From contig NZ_CAPJ01000451.1 of NCBI RefSeq assembly GCF_000331775.1, forward strand, positions 1-18,226: DNA of 18,226 bases, written 5' to 3'. The position numbers and the translations under genes are program-made. Positions 1 to 6,595 of this stretch are shown here, piece after piece. This DNA is from Xanthomonas translucens pv. translucens DSM 18974 (GTDB lineage Bacteria; Pseudomonadota; Gammaproteobacteria; Xanthomonadales; Xanthomonadaceae). Each line of letters starts with the position of its first letter. The first letter of the stretch is position 1. The notes below the pieces were generated by a model. The model saw only the letters and a list, made by a program, of their open reading frames with translations. It did not search any database and had not been told where the DNA came from.

Positions 1-1466
1 CCGCCCTGGCGCAGCGGGTCGCGCGCTTCGACCAGCGCGGCCAGGTCGCAGGCCAGCGCCTGCGCCCGCGCATCCGGCGCGGCCAGCAGCATTGCCGCCA
101 GCCGCGGGTGGGTGCCCAATGCGAGCATGCGCCGGCCGCTCGCGGTGATCGCATGGTTCTCGCTCAAGGCGCCGAGCCGCTGCAGCAGTTCGCGCGCGGC
201 GGCCAGCGCGCCAACGGGCGGCGGATCGACGAAGCGCAGCGCATCGCTGCCCCAGGCCGCCAGTTCCAGCGCCAGCCCGGCCAGTTCCACCTGCAGCATT
301 TCCGCGCGGCGCTGCGCCTCCAGGCGCTGCGATTGCGGCCACAGACGGTAGGCCCAGCCCGAGGCGACACGGCCGGCGCGGCCGGCGCGCTGGTCGGCCG
401 AGGCCTGGGCGATGGCGGTCACGTCCAGCCGCGAGAAACCGCTGTTGGGATCGTAGTGCGGCTCGCGCGCCAGCCCGGCATCGATCACCACGCGCACGCC
501 GGGCAGGGTGACCGAGGACTCGGCCACGTTGGTCGCCAGCACCACGCGGCGGCGGCCATGCGGATCGGGCTGCAGCACCTTGGCCTGCTGCTCGACCGGC
601 AACTCGCCATGCAACGGCAAGACATCGACGCCGCCATTGCCTTCTGCCCCCGGGAGAAGGGGGTGTGCAGCGCCGGATGAGGGTGCGACTGAGGCGGTAC
701 CCGATGAGAGGACGCCCGAAGCGGTCCCTGACGAAGCCACACCCGAAGCCACCCCAGCCGCCTCCAACGCCGCCTGCACCCGCGCGATCTCGCGCTGCCC
801 TGGCAGGAACACCAGCACGTCGCCGGGATGCTGCTGCAGCGCGTGTTCGATGGCGCGGCGGGTCTGCGCTTCCAGCGCTTCCTCGCGCCGTGCCGGGAAA
901 TGCGCAATCTCCACCGGATAACTACGGCCGGCGCTGGACAGCCGCGGCGCGTCCAGGAACTGTGCCAGGCGTTCGCCGTCCAGCGTCGCCGACATCACCA
1001 CGATGCGCAGGTCCTCGCGCACCTGCGCCTGTACGTCCAGCGCCAGCGCCAGGCCCAGGTCGGCGGCCAGGTGGCGTTCGTGGAATTCGTCGAACAGCAG
1101 CGCGCCGACGCCGTCGAGCATCGGGTCGTCCTGAATCATCCGGGTCAGGATGCCCTCGGTGACCACCTCGATGCGGGTGCGCGCGGACACCTTGTTCTCG
1201 AAGCGGATGCGGTAGCCCACGGTCTCGCCCGGCGCCTCACCGCGCTGCCGGGCCATGAACGTGGCGGCGCTGCGCGCGGCGACCCGGCGCGGCTCCAGCA
1301 TCACGATGCGGCGGCCCTGCAGCCACGGCGCCTCCAGCAGCGCCGGCGGCACCTGGGTGGTTTTGCCGGCGCCGGGCGGGGCTTCCAGCACCAGCCGCGG
1401 ATGCGCGGCGAGGCTGTCGCGGATCTGCGGCAGCAGCGGGTCGATCGGAAAAACGGGAGAGGCCAT
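1..1466 (-). CDS. hrpB: ATP-dependent helicase HrpB, N-terminal 488 residues (runs off left edge)
   Basis: DEAH-box (SF2) helicase of the HrpA/HrpB family, a presumed RNA helicase of uncertain physiological substrate. The frame is open from an ATG at 1466 to the window edge. Visible motifs: motif I GAGKTT (residues 32-37), Ia LEPRRVAARSAA (57-68), DEFH (126-129), SAT (159-161), VFLPG (219-223), ATNVAESS (311-318) and the motif VI QRAGRAGR (359-366). Family members are usually a little over 800 residues, so about 40% is missing here by the cut. Odd: between VFLPGQREIARVQAALEAAG and the VLPLHGEL motif lies a low-complexity Ser/Gly/Ala linker, about residues 240-279. It is encoded by DNA that resembles an intergenic repeat (see the entry at 640-760). 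No strong Shine-Dalgarno precedes the start. The gene is divergent from tatD. Confidence 0.93.
   Translation of the reverse strand, partial: MASPVFPIDPLLPQIRDSLAAHPRLVLEAPPGAGKTTQVPPALLEAPWLQGRRIVMLEPRRVAARSAATFMARQRGEAPGETVGYRIRFENKVSARTRIEVVTEGILTRMIQDDPMLDGVGALLFDEFHERHLAADLGLALALDVQAQVREDLRIVVMSATLDGERLAQFLDAPRLSSAGRSYPVEIAHFPARREEALEAQTRRAIEHALQQHPGDVLVFLPGQREIARVQAALEAAGVASGVASSGTASGVLSSGTASVAPSSGAAHPLLPGAEGNGGVDVLPLHGELPVEQQAKVLQPDPHGRRRVVLATNVAESSVTLPGVRVVIDAGLAREPHYDPNSGFSRLDVTAIAQASADQRAGRAGRVASGWAYRLWPQSQRLEAQRRAEMLQVELAGLALELAAWGSDALRFVDPPPVGALAAARELLQRLGALSENHAITASGRRMLALGTHPRLAAMLLAAPDARAQALACDLAALVEARDPLRQG
640..760. repeat. Intergenic-type palindromic repeat read through in frame inside hrpB
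   Basis: The stem CCTTCTGCCC / GGGAGAAGG (640-660) is followed by GGATGAGGGTGCG (675-687). This layout, a GGGAGAAGG hairpin followed by GGATGAGGGTGCG, is the one I know from dispersed intergenic repeats of Xanthomonas and its relatives. After it come degenerate tandem units seen in the protein as SSGTASG / SSGTASV. Read on the minus strand it stays open in the hrpB frame and supplies the low-complexity linker. The repeat-family assignment is from memory and not checked by a search. Confidence 0.55.
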
Positions 1467-1533
1467 CGGCCAAGGATACGGATCGGCTGCGTCGCTGTAG
1501 AGCGCGCCCATCTCGCGGGTAGCGCCGGCCCCG

Positions 1534-1539
1534 TACAAT
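1534..1539 (+). promoter_or_regulatory. Putative -10 hexamer for tatD
   Basis: TACAAT (5 of 6 matches to TATAAT) lies 37 bp before the tatD ATG in the 110-bp hrpB/tatD divergent spacer, giving a predicted leader of about 30 nt. No convincing -35 is seen 16-18 bp upstream, where the sequence is about TCTCGC. A sigma-70 promoter is therefore plausible but weakly supported. Confidence 0.4.
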
Positions 1540-1576
1540 CTCCCGCTTTCCTGCCCGGCTTCCTCGGCATCTCCGC

Positions 1577-2374
1577 ATGACTCTGATCGATATCGGCGCC
1601 AACCTCACCCACGACTCCTTCGATCGCGACCGCGACGCGGTGCTGCAGCGCGCCCGCGACGCCGGCGTCGCGCAGTTGGTGGTCACCGGGGCCAGCCGCG
1701 AGCACTCGCCGCTGGCGTTGCAACTGGCGCAGCAGCACCCCGGCTTCCTCTACGCCACCGCGGGCGTGCATCCGCATCACGCGCTCGAGTACACCGCCGA
1801 GTGCGACGCCGAACTGCGCGCGCTGCATGCGCATGCCGAGGTGGTGGCGGTGGGCGAGTGCGGGCTGGACTACTTCCGCGACCTGGCGCCGCGCCCGGCG
1901 CAGCACCGCGCCTTCGAGCGCCAGCTGCAGCTGGCCGCCGACACCGGCAAGCCGCTGTTCCTGCACCAGCGCGACGCGCATGCGGACTTCCTTGCGCTGA
2001 TGCGCCAGTTCGACGGCAAGCTCGGCGCGGCGGTGGTGCATTGCTTCACCGGCACCCGCGAGGAATTGTTCGACTACCTGGACCGCGACTGGTATATCGG
2101 CATCACCGGCTGGCTGTGCGACGAGCGCCGCGGCGCGCATCTGCGCGAACTGGTGAGGAACATCCCGGCATCGCGGCTGATGATCGAGACCGACGCGCCG
2201 TACCTGCTGCCGCGCACGCTCACGCCGCTACCGAAGGACCGGCGCAACGAGCCGGCGTTCCTGGCGCACATCGCCGAGGAACTGGCGCGCGACCGCGGCG
2301 AGGACGTGGCGGCGACCGCGGCTTCGACCACCGCCACTGCGCGCGGGTTCTTCTGCTTGCCTGACGCCGGGTGA
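1577..2374 (+). CDS. tatD: TatD-family metal-dependent 3'-5' DNase
   Basis: Cytoplasmic TIM-barrel metallo-hydrolase. E. coli TatD is a Mg-dependent 3'-5' exonuclease linked to DNA repair and is not needed for Tat export. The 265-residue protein has the normal family length and aligns end to end from memory with E. coli TatD: DIGANLT at 5-11 (the TatD-type Asn variant of the family's usual DxHxH), AGVHPHH (62-68), GECGLDYFRD (93-102) with metal ligand E94, FLHQRDAH (128-135) with H130, VHCFTGTREE (154-163) with H155, GITGWLCDERRG (175-186), and IETDAPYLLPR (203-213) with D206. The RRNEPA block is at 222-227. The ATG is the first in frame and starts directly at the conserved N-terminus. The ribosome binding site is poor. 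The 3' end faces a REP pair that may end transcription. Confidence 0.95.
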   Translation: MTLIDIGANLTHDSFDRDRDAVLQRARDAGVAQLVVTGASREHSPLALQLAQQHPGFLYATAGVHPHHALEYTAECDAELRALHAHAEVVAVGECGLDYFRDLAPRPAQHRAFERQLQLAADTGKPLFLHQRDAHADFLALMRQFDGKLGAAVVHCFTGTREELFDYLDRDWYIGITGWLCDERRGAHLRELVRNIPASRLMIETDAPYLLPRTLTPLPKDRRNEPAFLAHIAEELARDRGEDVAATAASTTATARGFFCLPDAG

Positions 2375-2480
2375 GCGGAGTCCGCCGTGTGGCTGCGGCG
2401 ATCGCCGTTGTGGGTGGCGATGTGTGCCTGTCCTGTGCCGATCGCAGTAGTCGATCGCGGTTGTTTGCGCTGCGAGATCT

Positions 2481-2548
2481 TGTAGGAGCGGCTTCAGCCG
2501 CGACCGGCATTACCGGGAATCCCTGTCGCGGCTGAAGTTGCTCCTACA
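2481..2548. repeat. Inverted REP pair (BIME-like) between convergent genes
   Basis: TGTAGGAGCGGCTTCAGCCG continuing to CGAC (2481-2504) is mirrored by its near-perfect reverse complement at 2525-2548, with a single internal mismatch and a 20-bp centre. The whole can fold into a long stem. This is the TGTAGGAGC...GGCTTCAGCC REP common in Xanthomonadaceae and, in variant form, in Pseudomonas. It sits between the 3' ends of tatD (+) and the minus-strand membrane protein gene. It may therefore work as a bidirectional transcription or mRNA-decay barrier, which is inference. Confidence 0.85.
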
Positions 2549-2588
2549 GGGGTCATGGCCTGCCGGTTTCCCATGGCGCGCATCCGCG

Positions 2589-3101
2589 CTATTCGACCTG
2601 CGCGTCCTCGCGCTTGGCCTCGGCCATCGCTTCCGGCTCCAGTTCCTCGGCGCTGCGGTTGAGCTTGACGAACACGCCCCAGGCGACCAGCAGCAGCGCC
2701 GCGCACAGGCCGACCGCGGTGGCGTAGGGCAGCTTGGCCGGGTCGTCGTGCATCAGTTCGAAGATCGACACCAGCGTTTCGATCGCCAGGGCGATGACGA
2801 TGACCACGAAGAACCGCGACAGGTAGCGGCGCACTCGCGTCGGACCGCTGATCTTGACGTCGCGCTGCACCTCTTCTTCGAAGATGGTCTGGCCCAGTTC
2901 CAGCGTCACCAGCGCCACGGTGAGCAGGCCGATCGCCTCCAGCACCACGTTGAAGCGATCGCGGATCACCAGGTCGCCGCCGGGGCTGAGGCCGTGCCAC
3001 AGCTCCAGCACCGCCATCGCCACCAGGCCGGCGGCGCACAGCAGGAACAGCAGGATGATCAGGAAATGGCCGCCGCGGAATAGTTTTTCCATGAACTTCA
3101 T
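2589..3101 (-). CDS. Small four-TM inner-membrane protein, PsiE-like topology
   Basis: 170-residue protein with four hydrophobic segments at about 12-33, 51-73, 96-117 and 123-146, and an acidic C-terminal tail (EELEPEAMAEAKREDAQVE). The arrangement resembles the phosphate-starvation-inducible protein PsiE: a long first loop, FEL- and RRY-type patches before membrane segments, and a final helix followed by a charged tail. Sequence similarity is too weak to assign by eye. The ATG at 3101 is the longest option; another ATG lies three codons in (MEKLF), and neither has a strong ribosome binding site. A TATGCT hexamer at 3133-3128 could be its -10. It stands alone, convergent with tatD, and its function is unknown. 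Confidence 0.75.
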   Translation of the reverse strand: MKFMEKLFRGGHFLIILLFLLCAAGLVAMAVLELWHGLSPGGDLVIRDRFNVVLEAIGLLTVALVTLELGQTIFEEEVQRDVKISGPTRVRRYLSRFFVVIVIALAIETLVSIFELMHDDPAKLPYATAVGLCAALLLVAWGVFVKLNRSAEELEPEAMAEAKREDAQVE

Positions 3102-3533
3102 CGCCGCTCGCCGTGGTCAGGTCGGCGAGCATAGGCGCGGCCGACGTCAGCGGCGCGCGAAGGCGTGCGTCGGGGGCGGGACGGCGGCCAGCGGCGCATG
3201 TCCTGATGCGGTGACTGCGTTCCCGCACGCACTGCGTTGCGGCTGTCGCAGCAACTATGGGGACGCGTGTGATGAGCTGACTGGCCCGGTGCTGCACAAG
3301 CGGTGGGGCGCGGCGATCGGCGGCCGCAGACACTGCGGGAGGGACTGCAGTCCCGACGCGTGCCGGACGGACAAGCGCATGGCTCCGCGCGTCGCGGCTG
3401 AAGCCGTTGCCGCAAAATGCCTTGCGCATCATCCATCGCGGCGTGCCGCATCCCGCGACCGGGAGGTGGCAGAGGCCGTGCGGCGGCTGTGGCAACGCGC
3501 AGCGTGCCAGGCCTCGCCACGCCGGCACCGGTG
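3102..3533. other. Intergenic region with degraded REP elements, no gene seen
   Basis: This 432-bp gap lies between the 5' end of the membrane protein gene and the 3' end of panE, both on the minus strand. Open frames crossing it are short or are shadows of neighbours, and none starts with a plausible ribosome binding site. It carries the REP-like pair at 3335-3414 and otherwise G/C-rich sequence in which I recognise nothing. The only promoter hint is the TATGCT at 3128-3133 (minus strand). Confidence 0.6.
3335..3414. repeat. Two degenerate REP-like units of different type, head to head
   Basis: GCGGGAGGGACTGCAGTCCC (3335-3354, continuing GACGC) contains the palindrome GGGACTGCAGTCCC. At 3389-3414 follows GTCGCGGCTGAAGCCG plus TTGCCGC. 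This second unit matches the right arm of the intact REP pair at 2525-2548 in its core (GTCGCGGCTGAAG) and then diverges. The first belongs to a related GGGAGGGACT..AGTCCCGACGC type. The second unit looks like a decayed copy. Confidence 0.6.
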
Positions 3534-4478
3534 TCAGCGTTCCGCCAACCCCGCCTGATAGGCCTGCAGATGGCAATAAGCGGCCATCAGCCAGGGCGCG
3601 GCATGGCCGGCGGCACGGGCGCGCGCCAGCATGTCGCCGACGATCTGCTGCGCTTCCACCTGCTGCCCGGCTTCCAGGTCGCGCAGCATCGACGCCTTCA
3701 TCGGCGAACCGGGCTGGGTCAGCAACTGCAGCGCGTTGGCCTGCGCCGCGTCCGGCACCGGCTCGCCCGCAGCGGCGGCGACCGCCGTGCATTCGGCATA
3801 CAACCCGTGCAGCAACGCCACGCCGTCGTCGCTGGCGACGATGCGGCCGGTCGGCGCGCGCAGCAGGCAGGTGGCCGCGGCCAGCGCGGTCAGGAAGGTG
3901 TACTTGATCCACTGTTCCTGCGCGATCCGTGGCGTGGCGACATGGTCGATGCCGGCCTGCGTGCAGGCGGCGGCCAGGTCGCGCACGCGCGCGCTGTCGG
4001 CGCCGCGCCCGTCGCGCTCGCCGAAGGTCAGCGAGGCCGGCTTGGCCAAATGCAGGATGCTGCCGTCCGCGTCCAGCGTGGCGCTGATGAAGCACAGCCC
4101 GCCGAGCACGCGGTCGGCGCCGAAGCGCGCGTCCAGCAGCGGATAGTGGCGCAGGCCGTTGAGGATCGGCAGCAACGCCGTGCCGTGGGCCATCGCCGGC
4201 GCCAGCGCGTCCAGGGCGCTGTCCAGGTCGTATGCCTTGCAGCTGAGGATCGCCAGGTCGAATGGCTGCGCGGCAGCGGTTGCCGGCAGCGTGTCCGCGG
4301 TCAGCGTGGCCACCGCGATGTCGGCATCGCCGCGCGGACTGCGCAGGCGCAGGCCGTCGCGCTGCAGGCGCTCGGCCCGCGCCGGACGGGCCAGGAAGGT
4401 GACGTCGGCGCCGGCCTGGGCCAGGCGTCCGCCGAAGTAGCCGCCGGTCGCGCCGGCGCCGAGGATCAGGATACGCAT
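3534..4478 (-). CDS. panE: 2-dehydropantoate 2-reductase (ketopantoate reductase)
   Basis: Reduces 2-dehydropantoate to D-pantoate with NADPH in pantothenate/CoA biosynthesis, in the cytoplasm. The 314-residue length is normal. The N-terminal Rossmann motif is GAGATGGYFGGRLA (7-20), followed by SCKAYD (79-84, K81), ILNGL (105-109, N107) and EQWIKYTF (188-195). Lys192 aligns with the catalytic Lys176 of E. coli PanE. In the C-terminal helical domain, KASML...VEAQQI supplies Ser263 and Glu275, spaced 12 residues apart as are E. coli Ser244 and Glu256. I chose the ATG at 4478 because the protein must begin at MRILILGAGA; a longer in-frame extension upstream is unrelated sequence. Some bacterial PanE paralogs use other 2-keto acids, so substrate is family-level inference. 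Confidence 0.92.
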   Translation of the reverse strand: MRILILGAGATGGYFGGRLAQAGADVTFLARPARAERLQRDGLRLRSPRGDADIAVATLTADTLPATAAAQPFDLAILSCKAYDLDSALDALAPAMAHGTALLPILNGLRHYPLLDARFGADRVLGGLCFISATLDADGSILHLAKPASLTFGERDGRGADSARVRDLAAACTQAGIDHVATPRIAQEQWIKYTFLTALAAATCLLRAPTGRIVASDDGVALLHGLYAECTAVAAAAGEPVPDAAQANALQLLTQPGSPMKASMLRDLEAGQQVEAQQIVGDMLARARAAGHAAPWLMAAYCHLQAYQAGLAER

Positions 4479-4519
4479 GCGCCGATGGTAGCAGTGGCGC
4501 CGGCCTGGTTCAGTGTGAT

Positions 4520-4730
4520 GCGTCGCGCGCGTGCGGCGTGCGCAAGCCGTCCGGCTGGCGAAGATCTCGGCGGGCACGGGCGCGTCGCTGACCGCATCCC
4601 CATGCAGGCTGCGTTCGTCGCGACGCGTGCCGATGCGGCCGCGATCGCCGGGCAACAGGCCGCTGCTGTCCAACCACAGCGTGCCGCTGGTGGTGCCGTC
4701 GGGTCCCTGCGTGGCGGATGGATAGCGCCA
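4520..4730 (-). pseudogene. Possible remnant related to the exported Tad-cluster protein at 5987-6595
   Basis: The minus-strand frame that later becomes panE reads GWRYPSATQGPDGTTSGTLW then LDSSGLLPGDRG, with coding-like codon use. The exported protein at 5987-6595 has WRYRMVNPGGPGMTRQGTMW then LDRETGL near its C-terminus. The shared pattern is WRY-x(n)-G-x-T-x-x-GT-[LM]-WLD-x-x-GL. No start codon, signal peptide or own stop is present, so if real this is a 3' fragment of a former paralog. The match is short and the gap differs, so chance similarity remains possible. Confidence 0.3.
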
Positions 4731-4750
4731 GCCGGCGGCCGCATGGGGGC

Positions 4751-4779
4751 TCGGCGCAGCCTCGGTAGAGCTGCGCCGA
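4751..4779 (-). terminator. Perfect 10-bp hairpin downstream of the OmpA-family gene
   Basis: TCGGCGCAGC (4751-4760) and GCTGCGCCGA (4770-4779) are exact reverse complements around a 9-nt loop, 46 bp past the stop of the last gene of the Tad cluster. There is no T-tract on either side, so it is not a canonical intrinsic terminator. In such high-GC genomes U-less hairpins may still mark operon ends or stabilise 3' ends. Confidence 0.45.
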
Positions 4780-4825
4780 ATACACCGGCATCACCCGCGA
4801 CGGGACGCCGCAGCGCTTCGCGCAC

Positions 4826-5857
4826 TCAGGGCTGCTTGACCAGTTCGACCCTGCGGTTCTGCGACTTGCCCTGCTCGGTTGCGTTGTCGGCTACCGGGTC
4901 GGCGTCGCCGAACCCAGCAGACGACAGCCGGCCCGGATCGATACCCTGGGCGGTAATGGCGGCGACGACCGCCTTGGCCCGGCCTTCCGACAGCGTCTTG
5001 TTGTGCGCGGGGTCGCCGGTGCCATCGGTGTAGCCGTTGACGGCCAGCTTCAGTGCGGCGTCCTGCTTGAGCAACTGCACGACCTGCGCGATCTGCGGTT
5101 GCGAATCCGCCAGGATGTCGGTCTTGTCGGTGGCGAAGTTGACGTGCAGCGCGACCTTGCCGGTCTTGTCGATCTGCGTCTTCAGTTCGCTGGCAGGCAG
5201 CAGGCTGGCGGTGACCTGCAGCGGCTTGGTCTCGGCGATCAGCAGGCCGCCGCCGAACTGGTAGCTGCACAGGTGGATCCAGATATCGCGATCGGCGCGA
5301 TGTACGACGAAGACCTGCGCGGGGTTGTTCCAGATATCGCCCAGGCCGCTGTTGTACTTGCTTGCGACATTGCGCGGCCATTCCTTGATCTTCTGAGTAG
5401 CCGCTTCAGTAAGCTTGCCATCGAAGATCTTCTTGCCGCCGAGCGCGGTGACGACAGCCTCGATGTTGCGTTCCAACTCCAGGTCGGAGAAGGTCTTGCC
5501 CTGCGCCGCGTCGATGTGCGCCGACCAGACCTTGCCCTCGACCGGCTGCAGGCGATCGCCGGTCCAGAACGGCACCTGATCGAAATCGGCAATATCTGGT
5601 GTGGCTCCCGCGACATAGCCGCTGGGTAGGGCAATGTACGGGAAGTCTCCCAGCGGCGCGCTGGACACCGGCAGGCTGGCCGGGTCGAATGCCGTACTGA
5701 CGGCGGCGCGCTGCGCGGGAGTTTCCCGCGCGCCGCTGGCGGTCGTCGCGGGGGGAGCTGCCTGATCGTCTGGATGGGCAGCCTGCTCATGCTTCTTGCA
5801 GGCGCTCAGACTGGCGATGACGGCCAGGACCCACGTCGCCGCTACTGCTTTTTTCAC
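4826..5857 (-). CDS. OmpA-family lipoprotein, distal gene of the Tad cluster
   Basis: 343-residue lipoprotein. The signal peptide ends in the lipobox LSAC (17-20) with Cys20 as lipidation site. A linker rich in Ala, Pro and Thr follows, then a domain I do not recognise (about 70-220). The C-terminal OmpA/MotB-type peptidoglycan-binding domain runs about 234-343, with VALHVNFATDKTDIL, GYTDGTGDPAHNKTLSEGRA (D278 and R293 in the diaminopimelate-binding positions) and NRRVEL (335-340). I set the start at GTG 5857: AAGGAG sits 7 nt upstream and the lipoprotein signal begins there, whereas the longer frame adds 29 residues that would bury it. Position -2 after the Cys is Lys, not Asp, consistent with outer-membrane sorting by the usual rule. 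Its place at the end of the Tad cluster suggests a peptidoglycan anchor for the pilus machine, which is inference. Confidence 0.85.
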   Translation of the reverse strand: MKKAVAATWVLAVIASLSACKKHEQAAHPDDQAAPPATTASGARETPAQRAAVSTAFDPASLPVSSAPLGDFPYIALPSGYVAGATPDIADFDQVPFWTGDRLQPVEGKVWSAHIDAAQGKTFSDLELERNIEAVVTALGGKKIFDGKLTEAATQKIKEWPRNVASKYNSGLGDIWNNPAQVFVVHRADRDIWIHLCSYQFGGGLLIAETKPLQVTASLLPASELKTQIDKTGKVALHVNFATDKTDILADSQPQIAQVVQLLKQDAALKLAVNGYTDGTGDPAHNKTLSEGRAKAVVAAITAQGIDPGRLSSAGFGDADPVADNATEQGKSQNRRVELVKQP

Positions 5858-5864
5858 AGAGATA

Positions 5865-5870
5865 CTCCTT
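5865..5870 (-). promoter_or_regulatory. Shine-Dalgarno deciding the GTG start of the OmpA-family gene
   Basis: AAGGAG on the minus strand ends 7 nt before the GTG at 5857. It is the best ribosome binding site in the neighbourhood and selects the GTG over an upstream in-frame ATG at 5944. Confidence 0.75.
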
Positions 5871-5891
5871 GGTCGGGGGACGAACGAAAAT

Positions 5892-5897
5892 AGTGTA
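5892..5897 (-). promoter_or_regulatory. Possible -10 element for the OmpA-family gene
   Basis: TACACT on the minus strand, 34 bp before the GTG, sits in the 129-bp gap after the preceding exported-protein gene. This is the only sizeable gap in the distal half of the cluster. No good -35 is seen 16-18 bp upstream (about ACAAGA). An internal promoter would allow separate expression of the OmpA lipoprotein. Confidence 0.25.
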
Positions 5898-5986
5898 ACG
5901 GCGGGCTCGGTCGATCTTGTTGGGGAACCATGAACCCGCGTCACCGGCTGCGGGCGGAGGACCGCGCAGCAAAGTGCAAAGCTGGA

Positions 5987-6595
5987 TCAGTGCGCAAGGT
6001 CGGGCGGCTGGAACAGCGCATCCGCTTGCGGGCCGTACTCGACGCGCTGGATGTCCCACTGCTGCGGTTGCTCCAGTCCGGTCTTGCTGCGGTAGGTGAG
6101 CACCAGACCGGTCTCGCGGTCCAGCCACATCGTGCCCTGCCGGGTCATTCCCGGGCCGCCCGGATTGACCATGCGATAGCGCCACTGCACTGCGGGCCGG
6201 CCTGCACGCAGACCGCTGTCGCTACGCCGGCAGTCGGCGAAGATGCCCAGGCCCGCGCAGGGGTGTTCCGGGTCGAAGCGCAGCGGCCAGCGCATGCCGG
6301 GCACCGGCATGGCGCCGCCCTGCTGGCCCACGATCCAGCCGGTTGGCGCGTCCTTCGCCAGGATCAGCGCATACGGCGTGCCGCTGGCATCCTTGAACTG
6401 GATGCGCAGCGCATCGTCGCGAAAATAGACCGTCACCAGCTGCGAGGCGCCGCGCGGCTGGATCCGGCTCAGGCTGCCCAACTGATTGGTCATGACCTGT
6501 GCCACGCCGGAGAAGGCGCCATCCGCGGCGCAGGCCGTGCCGACGATGGCCTGGCACAGCAGCGCAACCGAGGCCAGCAGTGGAAATCTCTGCAT
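5987..6595 (-). CDS. Exported protein of unknown function, Tad-cluster accessory
   Basis: 202-residue protein with a clear signal peptide (MQRFPLLASVALLCQAIVGTACA, cleavage after about residue 23) and no membrane helix after it, so periplasmic or surface. The rest is beta-rich: VTVYFRDDALRIQF, YALILAKDAPTGWIVG, GTMWLDRETGLVLTYRSKTG and WDIQRVEYG, ending FQPPDL. This strand pattern recalls LolA/DUF4412-type beta sheets that bind lipids or lipoproteins, but I cannot assign a family. Two cysteines in HPCAGLGIFADC may form a disulfide. The ATG at 6595 overlaps the stop of the upstream tadE-like gene as TGATG; a GTG one codon earlier is possible. A possible decayed relative lies at 4520-4730. Confidence 0.8.
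   Translation of the reverse strand: MQRFPLLASVALLCQAIVGTACAADGAFSGVAQVMTNQLGSLSRIQPRGASQLVTVYFRDDALRIQFKDASGTPYALILAKDAPTGWIVGQQGGAMPVPGMRWPLRFDPEHPCAGLGIFADCRRSDSGLRAGRPAVQWRYRMVNPGGPGMTRQGTMWLDRETGLVLTYRSKTGLEQPQQWDIQRVEYGPQADALFQPPDLAH

Larger units (their letters stand above)
4479..4825. other. Intergenic region with hairpin and possible gene remnant
   Basis: This 347-bp gap lies between the stop of the OmpA-family gene and the start of panE, both minus strand. It contains a perfect hairpin at 4751-4779. Between about 4515 and 4735 it holds a minus-strand stretch with strong G/C third-position bias that reads without a stop into panE. That stretch has no credible start of its own. No clear panE promoter or Shine-Dalgarno is visible. 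Confidence 0.5.

Noticed and set aside
2396..2407. Perfect palindrome CGGCGATCGCCG just after tatD
   Set aside because: It is a 12-bp palindrome with no loop and is common by chance in high-GC DNA; no evidence of an operator or terminator.
2494..4095. Minus-strand open frame of 533 codons covering the membrane protein gene and part of panE
   Set aside because: It is out of frame with both real genes, low complexity, and crosses REP elements.
4479..4673. N-terminal extension of PanE by 65 residues
   Set aside because: The extension precedes the conserved MRILILGAG start, has no homology to PanE and no ribosome binding site.
3417..5033. Plus-strand open frame of 538 codons across panE and the panE upstream gap
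   Set aside because: It overlaps the clear panE gene antisense and extends into the OmpA-family gene; Arg/Gln-rich translation with no recognisable domain.
5947..5970. Small hairpin GCTGCG...CGCAGC between the exported-protein gene and the OmpA gene as a terminator
   Set aside because: The stem is only six base pairs with mismatched inner bases and no T-tract; too weak to call in DNA this G/C-rich.
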